Program-made: the position numbers and the translations under genes | Source: Isochrysis galbana | Lineage: Eukaryota > Haptophyta > Isochrysidales > Isochrysidaceae | Direction of reading: 5' to 3' | Length of the DNA: 64,000 bases | Assembly: GCA_018136815.1 (NCBI GenBank) | Contig: CM030939.1 | Coordinates: 972,113-1,036,112 of the forward strand | Part shown: positions 54,053 through 64,000 of the stretch, piece after piece | Numbering within the stretch: the first letter of the stretch is position 1 | How the letters are laid out: every line of letters starts with the position of its first letter | Notes under the pieces: model-generated | The model's database searches: none | What the model was told of the DNA's origin: nothing | Seen by the model: the letters and a program-made list of their open reading frames with translations, nothing else

Positions 54053-54435
54053 TCCCTCTCTCTCTCTCGCCCTCGCTCCTTTCCTCTCCCCCTCTCTCTC
54101 TCCGGCTGGCTGGCTTCACACGGCACTCCCTGGCGTGTGGCCACCTCTCTCTCTCTCACCCTCTCTCTCTCCTTCTCCCTCCCTCCCTCCCTCCCTCTCT
54201 CTCTCCGTCTCCCTGCGTAGAGCGACGGAGAGAGGCAGTGAACAGAGAAAAGCCACTCCTCTTCTCTTCTCTTCTCGAGGGGAGAGAGGGCGAGGAGAAA
54301 GATAAGGAGAGAGAGCGGAGGTGGGGGAGAGAGAGCGAGAGATTGAATGGGGGCGACAAGAGAGAGAGGAGAAAGTCGAAGGAAATAATGGGGGGAAGCA
54401 CCAGTAAGCAGAGGGATTATGAGAAGAGGTGAGAG

Positions 54436-54439
<4 letters not shown>

Positions 54440-54497
<58 letters not shown>
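54440..54497. repeat. (GA)n microsatellite
   Basis: About 29 uninterrupted GA dinucleotides, inside a longer purine-rich tract upstream of the coiled-coil gene. Confidence 0.93.
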
Positions 54498-54501
<4 letters not shown>

Positions 54502-56059
54502 GAGGAGCAGAGAGATCAGATGAGAAGAGGGGGCGGAGGTAGAAGAAGAAGAATGTGAAGTGAGCAGAGAGAAGAAGGCTGGAGAGCGAGGGTAGTCGCA
54601 GAGAGAGCGCGCAGCAGGCGAGAGAGAGCGTGAGAGCGGATGGGATCCAGAGAGAGAAGGAAGAAGAAGAAAAAGAGAGAGAGGAGAGAGAGAGGAGGAG
54701 AAAAGAGACTACGAGGTTTCGCTACAATCGAGTAACACACCCAACAATTTCCCATCCTTCTCATGGAGAAGAGCGACGTAAAGCATTAATGAAGTGATCC
54801 CCCCTCCCTCTGCGTTCTCCCTCGTTCGGTCTTGGCTGTTCTTCTTCTCTTTCTCTTCTCTATTGGGCGGGGAATGGACCCCCCCTCTCTCTCTGCCCTC
54901 TCCTCGCCTCCTCTCTTCGGCCTCTCCGAGAGGGGGATTTGAACGGTTTTTTTATAAACAAAGAGAGCGGAGGGCCGTCGAGCCGGTCTGGCCACCAAGG
55001 TTGGCCCGCAATGCAGGCCAGAGTTTCGCGAAATGTTTTGCAAAATTTGGGTGGACAAACGAAATACAACGTTTTGACCGAAATTAGGGTGATGTGTTTA
55101 GGGCCTACGCATACGAACCCCGAGAGAAAATTGGGGTCCGAAAATCTGAGTTTCACGGTCCGATTTTCACAGTGGGGGAGGTGCGGGGCAACTCAAAAAT
55201 TGGAGTTTGCAAAGTAGCACGAATTCCTCGTACTTTGCTCCAATTCACGGTTTGATTTTCACGCTGGCCGCTGGCGGAGCCCTAGAAGGGCTCTCTGGCG
55301 GTCCCCTCTGCCACTCCGCCCCCCCCCCCCTCCCCCGCAGTCTAGGATTCCAGCGATCGCCTCGTCGGGTTTGAGGTGCTGGGGGCTGGGGGCCTCAGAT
55401 ATGTATAGGCCCAGGTCAGGATTTCGGAATTTTTTTTCAAAATTTGGGGGTGGGTTTACACACAGATTTCGGGGCGAAATTTCGCAAAATTTGGGGGGCT
55501 CCTGCAGCGCCCTCGCAAAATTTGGGGGCTCCTCCAGCCCCCCCCCCCCCCACTCCCATCCCCCATCCCCCATATCCATATCCTAACTTAGTACCTAGGG
55601 AGAAGGGCGGGGGGCGGGGGGGGGGGGTAGTAAGTAGTAAGGGCGGGAGGCGGGAGAGAGAGGGGAGAGGGTAGGGTAGTAAGAGTAAAGGGCGGGAGAG
55701 GGGGGGTAAGAAAGGGCGGGAGAGGAGGGGTAGTAGCAAGGCGGGAGAGGGGGGGGGGGAGCCGCGGGGGCGGCGGAGAGAAGAGAGCGAGAGAGCGCGA
55801 GCGCGATCCGCAGACCGCAGACCGCAGACCATCATGTTTGGCGATGGACAAATGAGTGCCTTGGCCGATCAGATTCAATGTGGGTTGATGTTGCGGTATA
55901 ATCACACCGGTGACCTTGAGTAAGGAGTGAGTAATACGTTAGTATAGAAACGATACTACTTAGAAAATCATAAAACTACTTTTATGATTCTTGCGCCCTC
56001 GCCTCCGGCGGTGCCCCCCCCCCCCCCCCGCGCGCCCCGCCGGCCCGCGTGGCCTCCCC

Positions 56060-56215
56060 CAGGCGAGAAGCATTCAATCATCGCCATCACATATGAAAAA
56101 GCGTTCAATCCCCACCCTCCACCACAGACGAGAAGCGTTCAATCCCCACCATCCACCACAGATGAGAAGCGTTCAATCATCGCCATAAGATATGGAAAAG
56201 CATTCAATCACCACT
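56060..56215. repeat. Minisatellite, GAGAAGCGTTCAATC unit (second locus)
   Basis: Five imperfect copies of (G)AAGC(A/G)TTCAATC with ATCGCCAT or CCCACC(A/C)TCCACCACAGA spacers. Same family as 5200-5312. Confidence 0.75.
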
Positions 56216-56333
56216 AGTGTTCCGCTCCGACGTCACGCCTATATGTAGACAGTGTAGAAGAAAGTCGGAACTACAAGTTGCCTTTCATTAATTGTAAGCA
56301 CTACAGTAAGCACCGACACATCAAGAATTGACT

Positions 56334-56687
56334 ATGGACGAGAGACAAAGACTCATCCAGGAAGCAATCCAAAGGAAGCAACAACTCATCCAAGAATTGG
56401 GGAGAGAATACCAGACCGTCAAGAATGACGCAAAGACATTCATTCAAGAAGTAGACGAACATAATAAGAAGGTGCTAGACGACATGTGGAAAACAGGGCA
56501 GAATCCTCCCCCATCATACACACAAGAAGAAATCTGCATCAAAGGAAACGACAGCTGCGACAACATTCCGGACCCCATCGCCGCGCAGTTCTGTCACAAC
56601 CAAAAGAGGACCATACCGAAACAAGCAGAAGAGGATACCCATAAACCCGCCAACTTAACGGATTCAAGCGCGTACCCAAGGATGTGA
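56334..56687 (+). CDS. AT-rich virus-like ORF 1 with a coiled coil and a PPSY motif
   Basis: 117 residues from ATG 56334. The first 60 residues are a Gln/Lys/Glu-rich coiled coil (MDERQRLIQEAIQRKQQLIQ); then GQNPPPSYTQEE, which contains PPSY, a PPxY late-domain motif used by many enveloped viruses and retroelements to recruit budding machinery. The tail is polar. Codon use (AAA, GAA, ATA, CAA frequent) is clearly AT-richer than all other genes in the window, suggesting a recent foreign origin. Family unknown; it could also be a host gene from an AT-rich island. Confidence 0.5.
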   Translation: MDERQRLIQEAIQRKQQLIQELGREYQTVKNDAKTFIQEVDEHNKKVLDDMWKTGQNPPPSYTQEEICIKGNDSCDNIPDPIAAQFCHNQKRTIPKQAEEDTHKPANLTDSSAYPRM

Positions 56688-56697
56688 TTGGAAGCAA

Positions 56698-57099
56698 ATG
56701 GTCACAACCATGCTCGATACGGAAAGTGCACTGGGCCACTTCTTTTCAGAAGACCAAGTCCAGTTTATATTTGTCAACATGTACGGTACGTACACAGTTG
56801 TGCTAAAGAATGTGATTCCCGGACACACAACGCAGGAGGAGGCGATCTTCGCGAATGCGATACACACAGACCCGACCAAATTCGGTGTTGACACTGTAGA
56901 CAACGACGGTATAAAAAAACAGGTCGCCAAGAAGACAAACCTTCCTGTTCAATGGGGCTTGAAATGGCCCAGTCCTAGGCCTGATAAACAACAATTCCAC
57001 TACACGAAACAAGGCCAGGTCGGTCGTGGCATCGATACGGGCACCGGCGTGAAGGAGGTCCCGATTGTAAGAAGTTTTCGCTCAATCAGCGTGGGATGA
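56698..57099 (+). CDS. AT-rich virus-like ORF 2, unknown
   Basis: 133 residues from ATG 56698, 10 bases after ORF 1 stops, in another frame. It reads DTESALGHFFSEDQVQFIFV, NMYGTYTVVLKNVIPGHTTQ, then VQWGLKWPSPRPDKQQFHYT, looking like a compact globular beta-rich protein. Base composition matches ORF 1 and differs from the surroundings, so the two probably arrived together. No domain was recognised. Confidence 0.45.
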   Translation: MVTTMLDTESALGHFFSEDQVQFIFVNMYGTYTVVLKNVIPGHTTQEEAIFANAIHTDPTKFGVDTVDNDGIKKQVAKKTNLPVQWGLKWPSPRPDKQQFHYTKQGQVGRGIDTGTGVKEVPIVRSFRSISVG

Positions 57100-57100
57100 G

Positions 57101-57263
57101 AGGCACACACCACTGCTACGTGGTGCAAGTGACCGAAGGCAGAATCCTGTCTCCAAAGTGTGCATTACAAAGTGCACACTTGTTACACACCATGGGGACA
57201 CCACTGCCAAAAGGAGTTCCTCACGTGGAAGGCGCACACCACTGTCACGTGGTGCGAGTGACC
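57101..57263. repeat. Two copies of a 35-base palindromic block
   Basis: AGGC(A/G)CACACCACTG, then CTACGTGGTGC or TCACGTGGTGC, then AAGTGACCG or GAGTGACCG, at 57101-57135 and 57230-57263 (about 129 bases apart). Each folds through CACCAC and GTGGTG. They begin directly after the stop codon of ORF 2. Confidence 0.65.
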
Positions 57264-57309
57264 GGGAGGTAGGCAAACTCGGCGGGCGACTGGGCGCGGT
57301 GGCGTGAGT

Positions 57310-58965
57310 TCCAGAATATGGGGGCAGTTGTCTTTTTGGAGAGGCAGTTGTATTTTTGGAATTGTAGTTAGGCAGTTGTATTTTTGGAGAGGCAGTTGGG
57401 CAGTTGTATTTGTGGAGAGGCAGTTGTATTTTTTGGAATGGCAGTTGGGCAGTTGTATTTTTGGAATGGCAGTGGGGCAGTTGGGCAGTTGTATTTGTGG
57501 AGGCAGTTGGGCAGTTGTATTTTTTGGGCAGTTGGGAAGTTGTATTTTTGGAATGGCAGTTGGGGCAGTTGGGTAGTTGTATTTGTGGAGAGGCAGTTGT
57601 ATTTTTTGGAATGGCAGTTGGGCAGTTGTATTTTTGGAATGGCAGTTGGGCAGTTGGGCAGTTGTATTTTTGGAATGGCAGTTGGGGCAGTTGGGCAGTT
57701 GTATTTGTGGAGGCAGTTGGGCAGTTGTATTTTTTGGAATGGCAGTTTGGCAGTTGGGAAGTTGTATTTTTGGAATGGCAGTTGGGGCAGTTGGGCAGTT
57801 GTATTTGTGGAGAGGCAGTTGTATTTTTGGAATGGCAGTGGGGCAGTTGGGCAGTTGTATTTGTGGAGGCAGTTGGGCAGTTGTATTTTTGGGCAGTTGG
57901 GAAGTTGTATTTTTGGAATGGCAGTTGGGGCAGTTGGGTAGTTGTATTTGTGGAGAGGCAGTTGTATTTTTTGGAATGGCAGTTGGGCAGTTGTATTTTT
58001 GGAATGGCAGTTGGGCAGTTGGGCAGTTGTATTTTTGGAATGGCAGTTGAGGCAGTTGGGCAGTTGTATTTGTGGAGGCAGTTGGGCAGTTGTATTTTTT
58101 GGAATGGCAGTTTGGCAGTTGGGAAGTTGTATTTTTGGAATGGCAGTTGGGGCAGTTGGGCAGTTGTATTTGTGGAGAGGCAGTTGTATTTTTGGAATGG
58201 CAGTGGGGCAGTTGGGCAGTTGTATTTGTGGAGGCAGTTGGGCAGTTGTATTTTTTGGGCAGTTGGGAAGTTGTATTTTTGGAATGGCAGTTGGGGCAGT
58301 TGGGTAGTTGTATTTGTGGAGAGGCAGTTGTATTTTTTGGAATGGCAGTTGGGCAGTTGTATTTTTGGAATGGCAGTTGGGCAGTTGGGCAGTTGTATTT
58401 TTGGAATGGCAGTTGGGGCAGTTGGGCAGTTGTATTTGTGGAGGCAGTTGGGCAGTTGTATTTTTTGGAATGGCAGTTTGGCAGTTGGGAAGTTGTATTT
58501 TTGGAATGGCAGTTGGGGCAGTTGGGCAGTTGTATTTGTGGAGAGGCAGTTGTATTTTTTGGAATGGCAGTGGGGCAGTTGGGCAGTTGTATTTGTGGAG
58601 GCAGTTGGGCAGTTGTATTTTTGGGCAGTTGGGAAGTTGTATTTTTGGAATGGCAGTTGGGGCAGTTGGGTAGTTGTATTTGTGGAGAGGCAGTTGTATT
58701 TTTTGGAATGGCAGTTGGGCAGTTGTATTTTTGGAATGGCAGTTGGGCAGTTGGGCAGTTGTATTTTTGGAATGGCAGTTGGGGCAGTTGGGCAGTTGTA
58801 TTTGTGGAGGCAGTTGGGCAGTTGTATTTTTTGGAATGGCAGTTTGGCAGTTGGGAAGTTGTATTTTTGGAATGGCAGTTGGGGCAGTTGGGCAGTTGTA
58901 TTTGTGGAGAGGCAGTTGTATTTTTTGGAATGGCAGTTGGGCAGTTGTATTTTTTGGAATGCTCG
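57310..58965. repeat. Higher-order minisatellite, 366-bp unit of GGCAGTTGTATTTTTGGAAT monomers
   Basis: The array is built from short variants of GGCAGTT(G) and GTATTTTTGGAATGGCAG. A long-range period of 365-366 bases is clear: TATTTGTGGAGAGGCAG recurs at about 57577, 57942, 58308 and 58674. So there are three full higher-order units plus partial ones at both ends. Both strands stay open for hundreds of codons only because the monomers lack stop words; I regard these as non-coding. Confidence 0.93.
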
Positions 58966-59683
58966 CAGGCAATCTCCAAGAGTGAGATGAGCCTTGCTCT
59001 GACAAATCCACCATGTTCAGCACCATTATTGCAAGTCCCTTCGCCTAAGTCTTGCTCTTCATCCTCCTCTCTTTCCCCACCCCTGTCGCTACTTGTGTCG
59101 TGCGGGCTCGCAGACTCGCTGCTGCACCGCAATGTTTTATCACCATGGTTGTAGTTGAAGTTGCCGCTGCTGCTACTGCTATGCGGCGTGCTCAAACTCG
59201 TGCCTGCGTTGTAGGGTAGTAGTGCTAGTGTGGGGTTTAGGCGATGGCATATGCGATCCCGGAGGGGTGTGAGTCAGTAGCAGCATAGCGGGCACCTTCA
59301 AGAATTTTTTACGTGTGTCAAGCACAACGCGTAGAAATTGTTAATCACAGGCGGTACGGGCAAAATGCCACTCACGTGCCATGCGTTGAAGACCCCTCGT
59401 CAGAACAAAGGATAAGCTCAAGGTTGCACACAGGGAGTGCACCTTGACTAAACGCTGTGTAGTTTCGAAAGGCGTGCATCGCCTATCCAATTGTCACAAC
59501 AAAGCCAACGCTGCGGCGGAAGAGCGAATTCGCCGATCCAACGCCTTCTAGACAAACCCAGACTTTTGGACGTGCACATCATGCTGACCGGCGAGGCTCT
59601 ACATGATGGGTCCTTGAGCCATTGTGAGGCTACTTCTTCGGAGGAGTAAACTACTGGGAGACGGCATGTGATCGTGTCATGAT
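58966..59683. other. Spacer after the satellite
   Basis: 58966-59006 repeats the AAGAGTGAGAT block of 48.6 kb. The rest has no recognisable gene; 59500-59683 is probably the 3' UTR of the DUF1517 gene. Confidence 0.45.
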
Positions 59684-60817
59684 TCAGATGGTCACCAACT
59701 CTGGAAAGTTGAGGAACATCTCATCACGGTCCATGACGTCATTCGAATCTTCAGGAGTCCACAGCAGTTCGGCACCAAGAAGGTTGTCCTCGACACTGAC
59801 TTCAGCTGCAAGCTGCGAGATCGCCTGCAAAGAGGTGACCGGAAGTGGATATACGACAAGTGTAGAGAGCCATTGCACTCGTTATTCGTGCTACCTAAAC
59901 GGAATGGAACCTTGGTGCAAAATGCTGGGCCATAGAAGTGCAAACAGAGCTATCATGCAGCGCACCTCACGAAGACTCGCAACCGTACTGATCTGAGGTA
60001 GCTCTTTTCCCTCGCGCAGGAGGATCACGAGAGTGGCAACCATGTACGTTGGCTTTCCGACGGAGGTGCGTCGGAGGGTCTGTTGCTCATTTTCCCACTT
60101 GGAGCGTTCCTGGACGACCAAGCGGTTATAGCTTGTGTCGACGTCGTTGGTGAGGATGCCAGCAGTGTATGAAGTTGTCCGTCCGGCAAGCCAATCCTTG
60201 GAGGAGCGCAGCATCGCAAGGCACGTGTCCGAGACGAGACGCTGCAGGCCCTGATAGCTCTGTGTATCCGCGGTACGGGCAACGGATTGCAGGCGTCCGT
60301 AGAGAGAGTCCGTGCGGTCGCTGCAGTAGCAAGCGACCTGAAGACAGAGCGCTGCGCCCGGCTTATCGTCCGGATCGGTGCCTCGTATCGAGCGGAAGGT
60401 GGTGAACGCCAGTCCGAGGAGGAAAAAGACGCTCAGCTCGAACGGCAGGCGGAAGCCGAAGCCGAATGGCGCGAAGCCGAAGGGGCTGAAACCGAAGGGG
60501 CTGAAACCGAAGGGGGAGACGATGGGTGGTGGTGATATGTACACATTGGTCGGTGCCGGCCGATATGTCCCGCCGCCGCCTCCACGGTAGGAGCCTCCTC
60601 CTCCTCCTGAGCGCACGCGGCCGCCCACACGGCCGCCACTTGATGCTGCTGAGGCAGAGCGTGTGCCGAGGGCGGCTGCGGCGAGTGCGGCTGCTGGAAG
60701 GAGGGGCGATCTCATCTGGACTGTCGGCGCGCGAGCCTCACGCAGCCGCAGCCGTGGCACATGCAGAGAAGAGGCGGTGGGCAGTGCGAGGCAGAGGAGG
60801 AGCACACGGCCTGCCAT
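59684..60817 (-). CDS. DUF1517 family protein, plastid-targeted (2 exons)
   Basis: Exons on minus 60817-59966 and 59824-59684; 330 residues, phase 0. DUF1517 proteins occur in cyanobacteria and plastids; their function is not established. MAGRVLLLCLALPTASSLHV is a signal peptide, followed by an Arg/Ala transit-like stretch (RLRLREARAPTV). Then come a Gly-rich segment, PFGF repeats (four copies of SPFGF/APFGF), and one membrane helix (LSVFFLLGLAFTTF). The conserved domain follows: LQVACYCSDRTDSLYGRLQS, TADTQSYQGLQRLVSDTCLA, WENEQQTLRR, YMVATLVILLREGKELPQIS, and the end ELLWTPEDSNDVMDRDEMF. Order and spacing fit the family. The start lies just after a G run and next to GA repeats. Confidence 0.85.
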
Positions 60818-61789
60818 TGGGTTGGGGGGGGTTGTGAGAGAGAGCGAGGAGGGGGAGGGAGAGGAAGGGAGGCGGAGAGAGAGGAGGGAGAGAGAGTGGA
60901 GAGACAAGAAAAAGGAGAACGAGTACAGGATTGAAGAGGGGAAGATGAGAGAGAGCGACAAGAGAGCGTAGAGAGAGAACGAGAAGAGACTGTGTGAGGA
61001 GGCGAGACGAGAGATGGGGCGCCACCTGACACAAGAAGCAGCGATACCTAGTAGTAGATACATAGGAATAACTCTCTCCTCTCTTCTTCTTCTTCGACCT
61101 CGTCTCTTCCCTTCGGCCTCTCTCTCTCTTCCCCCTTTGTACTTTATTGTACTACCGCGCTCTTACAAAACTCTCTCTCTCTCCTCGATTAATTAATTTG
61201 TAAGGGCCAGAGCCTACGGCTGGGGGTCCATCGCCCCCCCCCCCCCCTTCCCTAGATGTTAAACACAGGAACAGTGTACGTACTGCCTCGGAGGTCAAAA
61301 ACAGTGTTCTTCATCGTAATTCTAGGAGCCCCCCCCCTGTATCCGGAACAGAGGGAGGGCGGCGCGCACGCAAGCCCTTGCAATGCGCAACGCAATGCGC
61401 ACAATGCCAATGCCCTTCAAGTCACGTTCCGTCGAATATGGGCCAACAATAAATGATCAATGCAAATGCAAATGTAAAATGTAAATGTAAATGTGCTTTA
61501 ATTTAGGTGAACTATATTCTATATTATACTATATAAAAAACTTCTTAATAGTCTCGCCGCGCGCGCGACCCTGCACAGTATTTACGCAGCCTCGCCCGCT
61601 TCCCTTCCCCCCCCCTCCACCTGCCTTGCGGCTCGTCCCCTCGTGCTCTACCTAGGGGCTGGGTTTGGAGATCAGTGTACAGGTTCGCTTCTTAGGTGAG
61701 GGAATCCTTCCCCTTGATGCAAGTTACATGCAAGCCCTTGGCCCCTTTGGTGTTTCTTCCCCTTGGTTGCTACTCAGGGTTGTTCGTTA

Positions 61790-62300
61790 GAAGCGTCTAG
61801 AAGGTTCACGCTCAACGGCAAGATTTCTGCTTCTGTCGCAAAGATATCTCGTTGCGATCTGTATCCGAAGTGATCGCCGTGGCCGCGCGACATGACGATC
61901 CCCTTCGGACTCTCCGCCACGTGGGAAGTTACTAAGGGAGACACGCTCCGGCCGTCGCTGCGGAGTCTCTCTCTCTCTCTCGGGGCTCTCTCTCTCCGTC
62001 TCTCGCGACGTGTTTGGGTTATCGGTGATTTGGGGTCGCGGTTGCTTGATAATTTGCTTGGTTTGGGTGAATGATTCCGGAGTGTTCGTGAGTCGGTGTA
62101 TCCTGTTGTTCTCAGGTTCGTTGTCCGTCGTTGTTCGCTGCGTGTCGAACACGCGATGACTACTGGCTCGTGGGCAGAGGGCCGTTCGATCGAGCCGGCA
62201 GCTGACGCGGCCGTGAAAGAGTCGTAAGTGGTTGCTTGCGGGAATATGTCTGAGAGGTCATAGTAGAAGTCGGGTCTGACAGCTTCTACCATCGAGTGCG
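61790..62300. mobile_element. Relic of a gypsy-type LTR/internal junction
   Basis: GATTCCGGAGTGTT (62075-62088) is shared with the 3' LTR at 48.2 kb, and 62144-62194 is identical over 51 bases to 33901-33951 at the protease end of the other gypsy fragment, with different flanks on both sides. No coding frame is preserved. Confidence 0.5.
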
Positions 62301-63037
62301 AGGGACGAGAAGAGAGACGGAGGTTCGGAGGCTCACAACGCGCGGCGTTGGAGGGTAGGGCCGAGGCTAGCTAGCGAGCTAGAGGAAGAGAGAGAAGGAG
62401 AATGAGAGCTTCTTAGGTCCAAGGTAGACACGAGAGACTACAACGCAGGGACTCAAAAAGACCCCTCGTCACACAGACACACACGAACTAAACCAAACAG
62501 GGCGAAAACTAACCACACTCAGGGCGGACTGTCAAGCGTCGGCACCAAGGCAACTCATCGGCGCACAGACATGCGAAACAGAGAAGTCGGAACAACGAGA
62601 GCAGACCTCGCTGTGGAGCTACCGCCGATATACGAAGAGAAGACGGAAGACTACAACCGATGCATGAAGAGAAGACGGAAGACAGTCGTGGAACGTTTGA
62701 TGACATCGAAAGAAAGTAAGAGAAGGGGTAGAATGTCGCCGACGAGACCTTGAGGCTTAAAATAAACCACCGGTTAGAAGTAAAAGTCTGTCATCGTATG
62801 GAATACGACACTGCGTCGCTGCACTCAAGCAGTCTAGGCTCCCTCCCTGAGGGAAGAGTTCTTTGTAGGTCTAACAATCTCGTACAACCCAACACACAGG
62901 GCCGCTAGGAGCGCCCCACCGCCCCACAGCCCTTAGTTCGCCGTTCGTTCCCAGTCCAGACACCCAAATGCCAAATGGGGATGCCCGACCCCATCCAGAA
63001 TTTCATTCACCCGACTCCCGACGGGGATGAGGGCTAA

Positions 63038-63070
63038 AGCGCCGCGCTAACCGCCGGTGCCGCTCGCGAC
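63038..63070. repeat. Short dispersed repeat core, tRNA-like (copy 2 of 27077-27110)
   Basis: AGCGCCGCGCTA(G/A)CCGC(T/C)GGTGC followed by a GCGAC word at both loci. The reverse complement contains GGTTAGCGC, as in a tRNA D arm, but no box B was found. Confidence 0.4.
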
Positions 63071-63697
63071 GGAGTGGCTCAGAGCCCTCCGGCTCCGCTC
63101 GACTCGACACCCCATCCACGTCCACGTTCCATCTCCATCTCCACACTCCACACGCACTTCTTTTATCTTTTACCCCGCAGAACGTGCCGCAGACAACTCT
63201 CATGCAGCCCTTCTCTGCCTGCTCTCCACGAAAAAGTACAAAACGAAGCAGCCATTGGACTGCTGCGGTCCCGCGGTCCCGGCGGTAAAGAGTAAATCCC
63301 CCCCCTCCCCTCCCTTCCTCTTGATTACTTAAAGTCTTCTATCTACTTGTACAATTCACGTAACGTGCTCGGCTCTTCGCCTCTTCTATTCGTAGAACCA
63401 AGGTCCGCGGGGGAAGGGGGGCCGCCGGCGGGTTGATGGCGACGTGAAGCCGCTCGCCCTCTCTCTCTCTTTTTCTCCCTCTCTCTCTCCCTTCCTCCCT
63501 CCCTCGTTCTCGCTCTCCCTCTTCCTCCCTCCCTCCCACCCTTCCTCCGTCGCCCACCCCATCCCTTACCACCCCACCCCACCCACTCGCTCCCTCCCCC
63601 CTCCTCCTCAACTCCTTCCCCCCATTCTGTCTGCCGCATCTCCCCGTCTCTCTCTCCCTCCCTCCCTCCCTCCTCGCCTCGCCTCTCCCTCTCTCGG

Positions 63698-64000
63698 ATG
63701 CACCCTGTGCTTCTGCTGCTCATGCTCAGCGTCCCCCGCTCGCGCAGCCTCGTACGCACCCTCTCCGCTCTCTCTTCCTCCTCCCCCATCTCTTCCTCCC
63801 TCCCGCTCTCTCGCTCCCTAGCGTTCTCACGTCGGTGTAGTGGGGCGGTGGCGAGCGCGCGATGGAACCTCGGAGACGATGGTCGATGGACCTCCTCGGT
63901 GCCACCCGCCAGAGCCACGCATTCAGCGGTCGCTTCGGCACTCTCGGCCGCCAGCCGCACACAACAAAGCATGCAAATCCCTCGCTCTACCATTGACGTA
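63698..64000 (+). CDS. Start of a gene with an N-terminal signal peptide, cut by the window edge
   Basis: ATG 63698 opens a frame that runs to the end of the window (101 codons). MHPVLLLLMLSVPRSRSLVR is a hydrophobic signal followed by Ser/Arg-rich sequence (LPLSRSLAFSRRCSGAVASA), a typical organelle-type presequence. The mature part would lie beyond the edge. The 240 bases upstream are CT-rich, like the leaders of other genes here. Family unknown. Confidence 0.55.
   Translation, partial: MHPVLLLLMLSVPRSRSLVRTLSALSSSSPISSSLPLSRSLAFSRRCSGAVASARWNLGDDGRWTSSVPPARATHSAVASALSAASRTQQSMQIPRSTIDV

Larger units (their letters stand above)
54053..56333. other. Low-complexity spacer
   Basis: 54053-54230 is CT-rich, 54240-54720 GA-rich with a (GA)n run at 54440-54497. 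55010-55520 has repeated AAAATTTGGGG words. 55540-55760 is G/C-rich low complexity. A minisatellite lies at 56060-56215. No gene was seen. Confidence 0.5.
60818..63697. other. Repeat and transposon-relic spacer
   Basis: 60838-61000 is GA-rich promoter sequence. C runs occur at 61234-61247 and 61331-61337. ATGTAAATG repeats occur at 61455-61495. A gypsy LTR-like relic lies at about 61790-62300. The tandem words GAAGAGAAGACGGAAGAC occur at 62635-62690. A repeat core shared with 27 kb is at 63038-63070. 63450-63690 is CT-rich leader of the last gene. No intact gene. Confidence 0.5.

Noticed and set aside
57183..59195. Very long open frames on both strands (670 and 528 codons) rich in NTTA/QLP or GSWAVVF repeats
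   Set aside because: They coincide exactly with the minisatellite array; the monomer lacks stop words in several frames. No unique sequence or start context supports a protein.
63343..63993. 216-codon Glu/Arg/Gly-rich minus frame at the right edge
   Set aside because: It is antisense to the CT-rich leader and to the signal-peptide gene starting at 63698; its composition is explained by GA repeats.
1..64000. CRISPR arrays, rRNA genes or bacterial operons
   Set aside because: None seen. Direct repeats here are minisatellites without spacer structure, and genes are intron-containing.

Overview
This window looks like nuclear DNA of a GC-rich unicellular alga. Genes are separated by repeat-rich spacers, and most are cut by one to four short GT-AG introns (31 to about 220 bases). 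Three genes encode proteins with an N-terminal hydrophobic signal peptide followed by an Arg/Ala-rich stretch: a ClpR-type protease subunit, a DUF1517 protein and an unknown at 20.7-21.5 kb. That is the pattern expected for import into a complex (secondary, red-type) plastid. A haptophyte is my best guess, a stramenopile alga is possible; this is inference, as no marker gene is present.

Layout. 0-0.2 kb: end of an MA3-like protein. 1.75-4.4 kb: PEX5, the peroxisomal import receptor (5 exons). 6.8-8.6 kb (-): CobW/COG0523 GTPase (4 exons). 10.6-11.9 kb (-): plastid ClpR-like subunit lacking the catalytic Ser and His. 13.8-15.9 kb: a 1.74 kb DNA element with 135-bp terminal inverted repeats, abutting a truncated cysteine-rich membrane-anchored gene. 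17.5-18.8 kb: MYND/SET protein. 20.7-24.0 kb: a divergent pair (plastid-type unknown and a SAP/J/zinc protein). 24.8-26.1 kb (-): DEAD-box helicase with DECD. 27.8-32.3 kb (-): 1,506-aa coiled-coil protein. 33.9-35.2 kb (-): decayed Ty3/gypsy fragment. 36.0-39.7 kb (-): secreted sulfotransferase-like multi-exon gene. 40.3-48.3 kb: Ty3/gypsy chromovirus that begins in an assembly gap. 49.3-51.2 kb: CtIP/Sae2 DNA-repair protein. 52.2-54.05 kb (-): coiled-coil protein. 56.3-57.1 kb: two AT-rich virus-like ORFs. 57.3-59.0 kb: higher-order minisatellite. 59.7-60.8 kb (-): DUF1517. 63.7 kb to the edge: start of another gene.

The most unusual item is in the chromovirus. Upstream of its protease it carries a domain that reads like a small phage-type C5-cytosine methyltransferase (a PPCT motif, a VENP motif and an RSRTY-type C-terminus), interrupted by two frameshifts. 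Other structure worth attention: the inverted-repeat element with its alternating hairpin array, the AT-rich ORF pair with a PPSY motif, a sulfotransferase joined to a Cys-rich HG-motif region, and several repeat families shared between distant loci.

Gene expression signals. Most introns I could place by reading frame begin GTG rather than GTA. Many start codons sit just downstream of CT-rich (sense strand) microsatellites and C or G homopolymers. There are no operons; the housekeeping genes are functionally unrelated neighbours.
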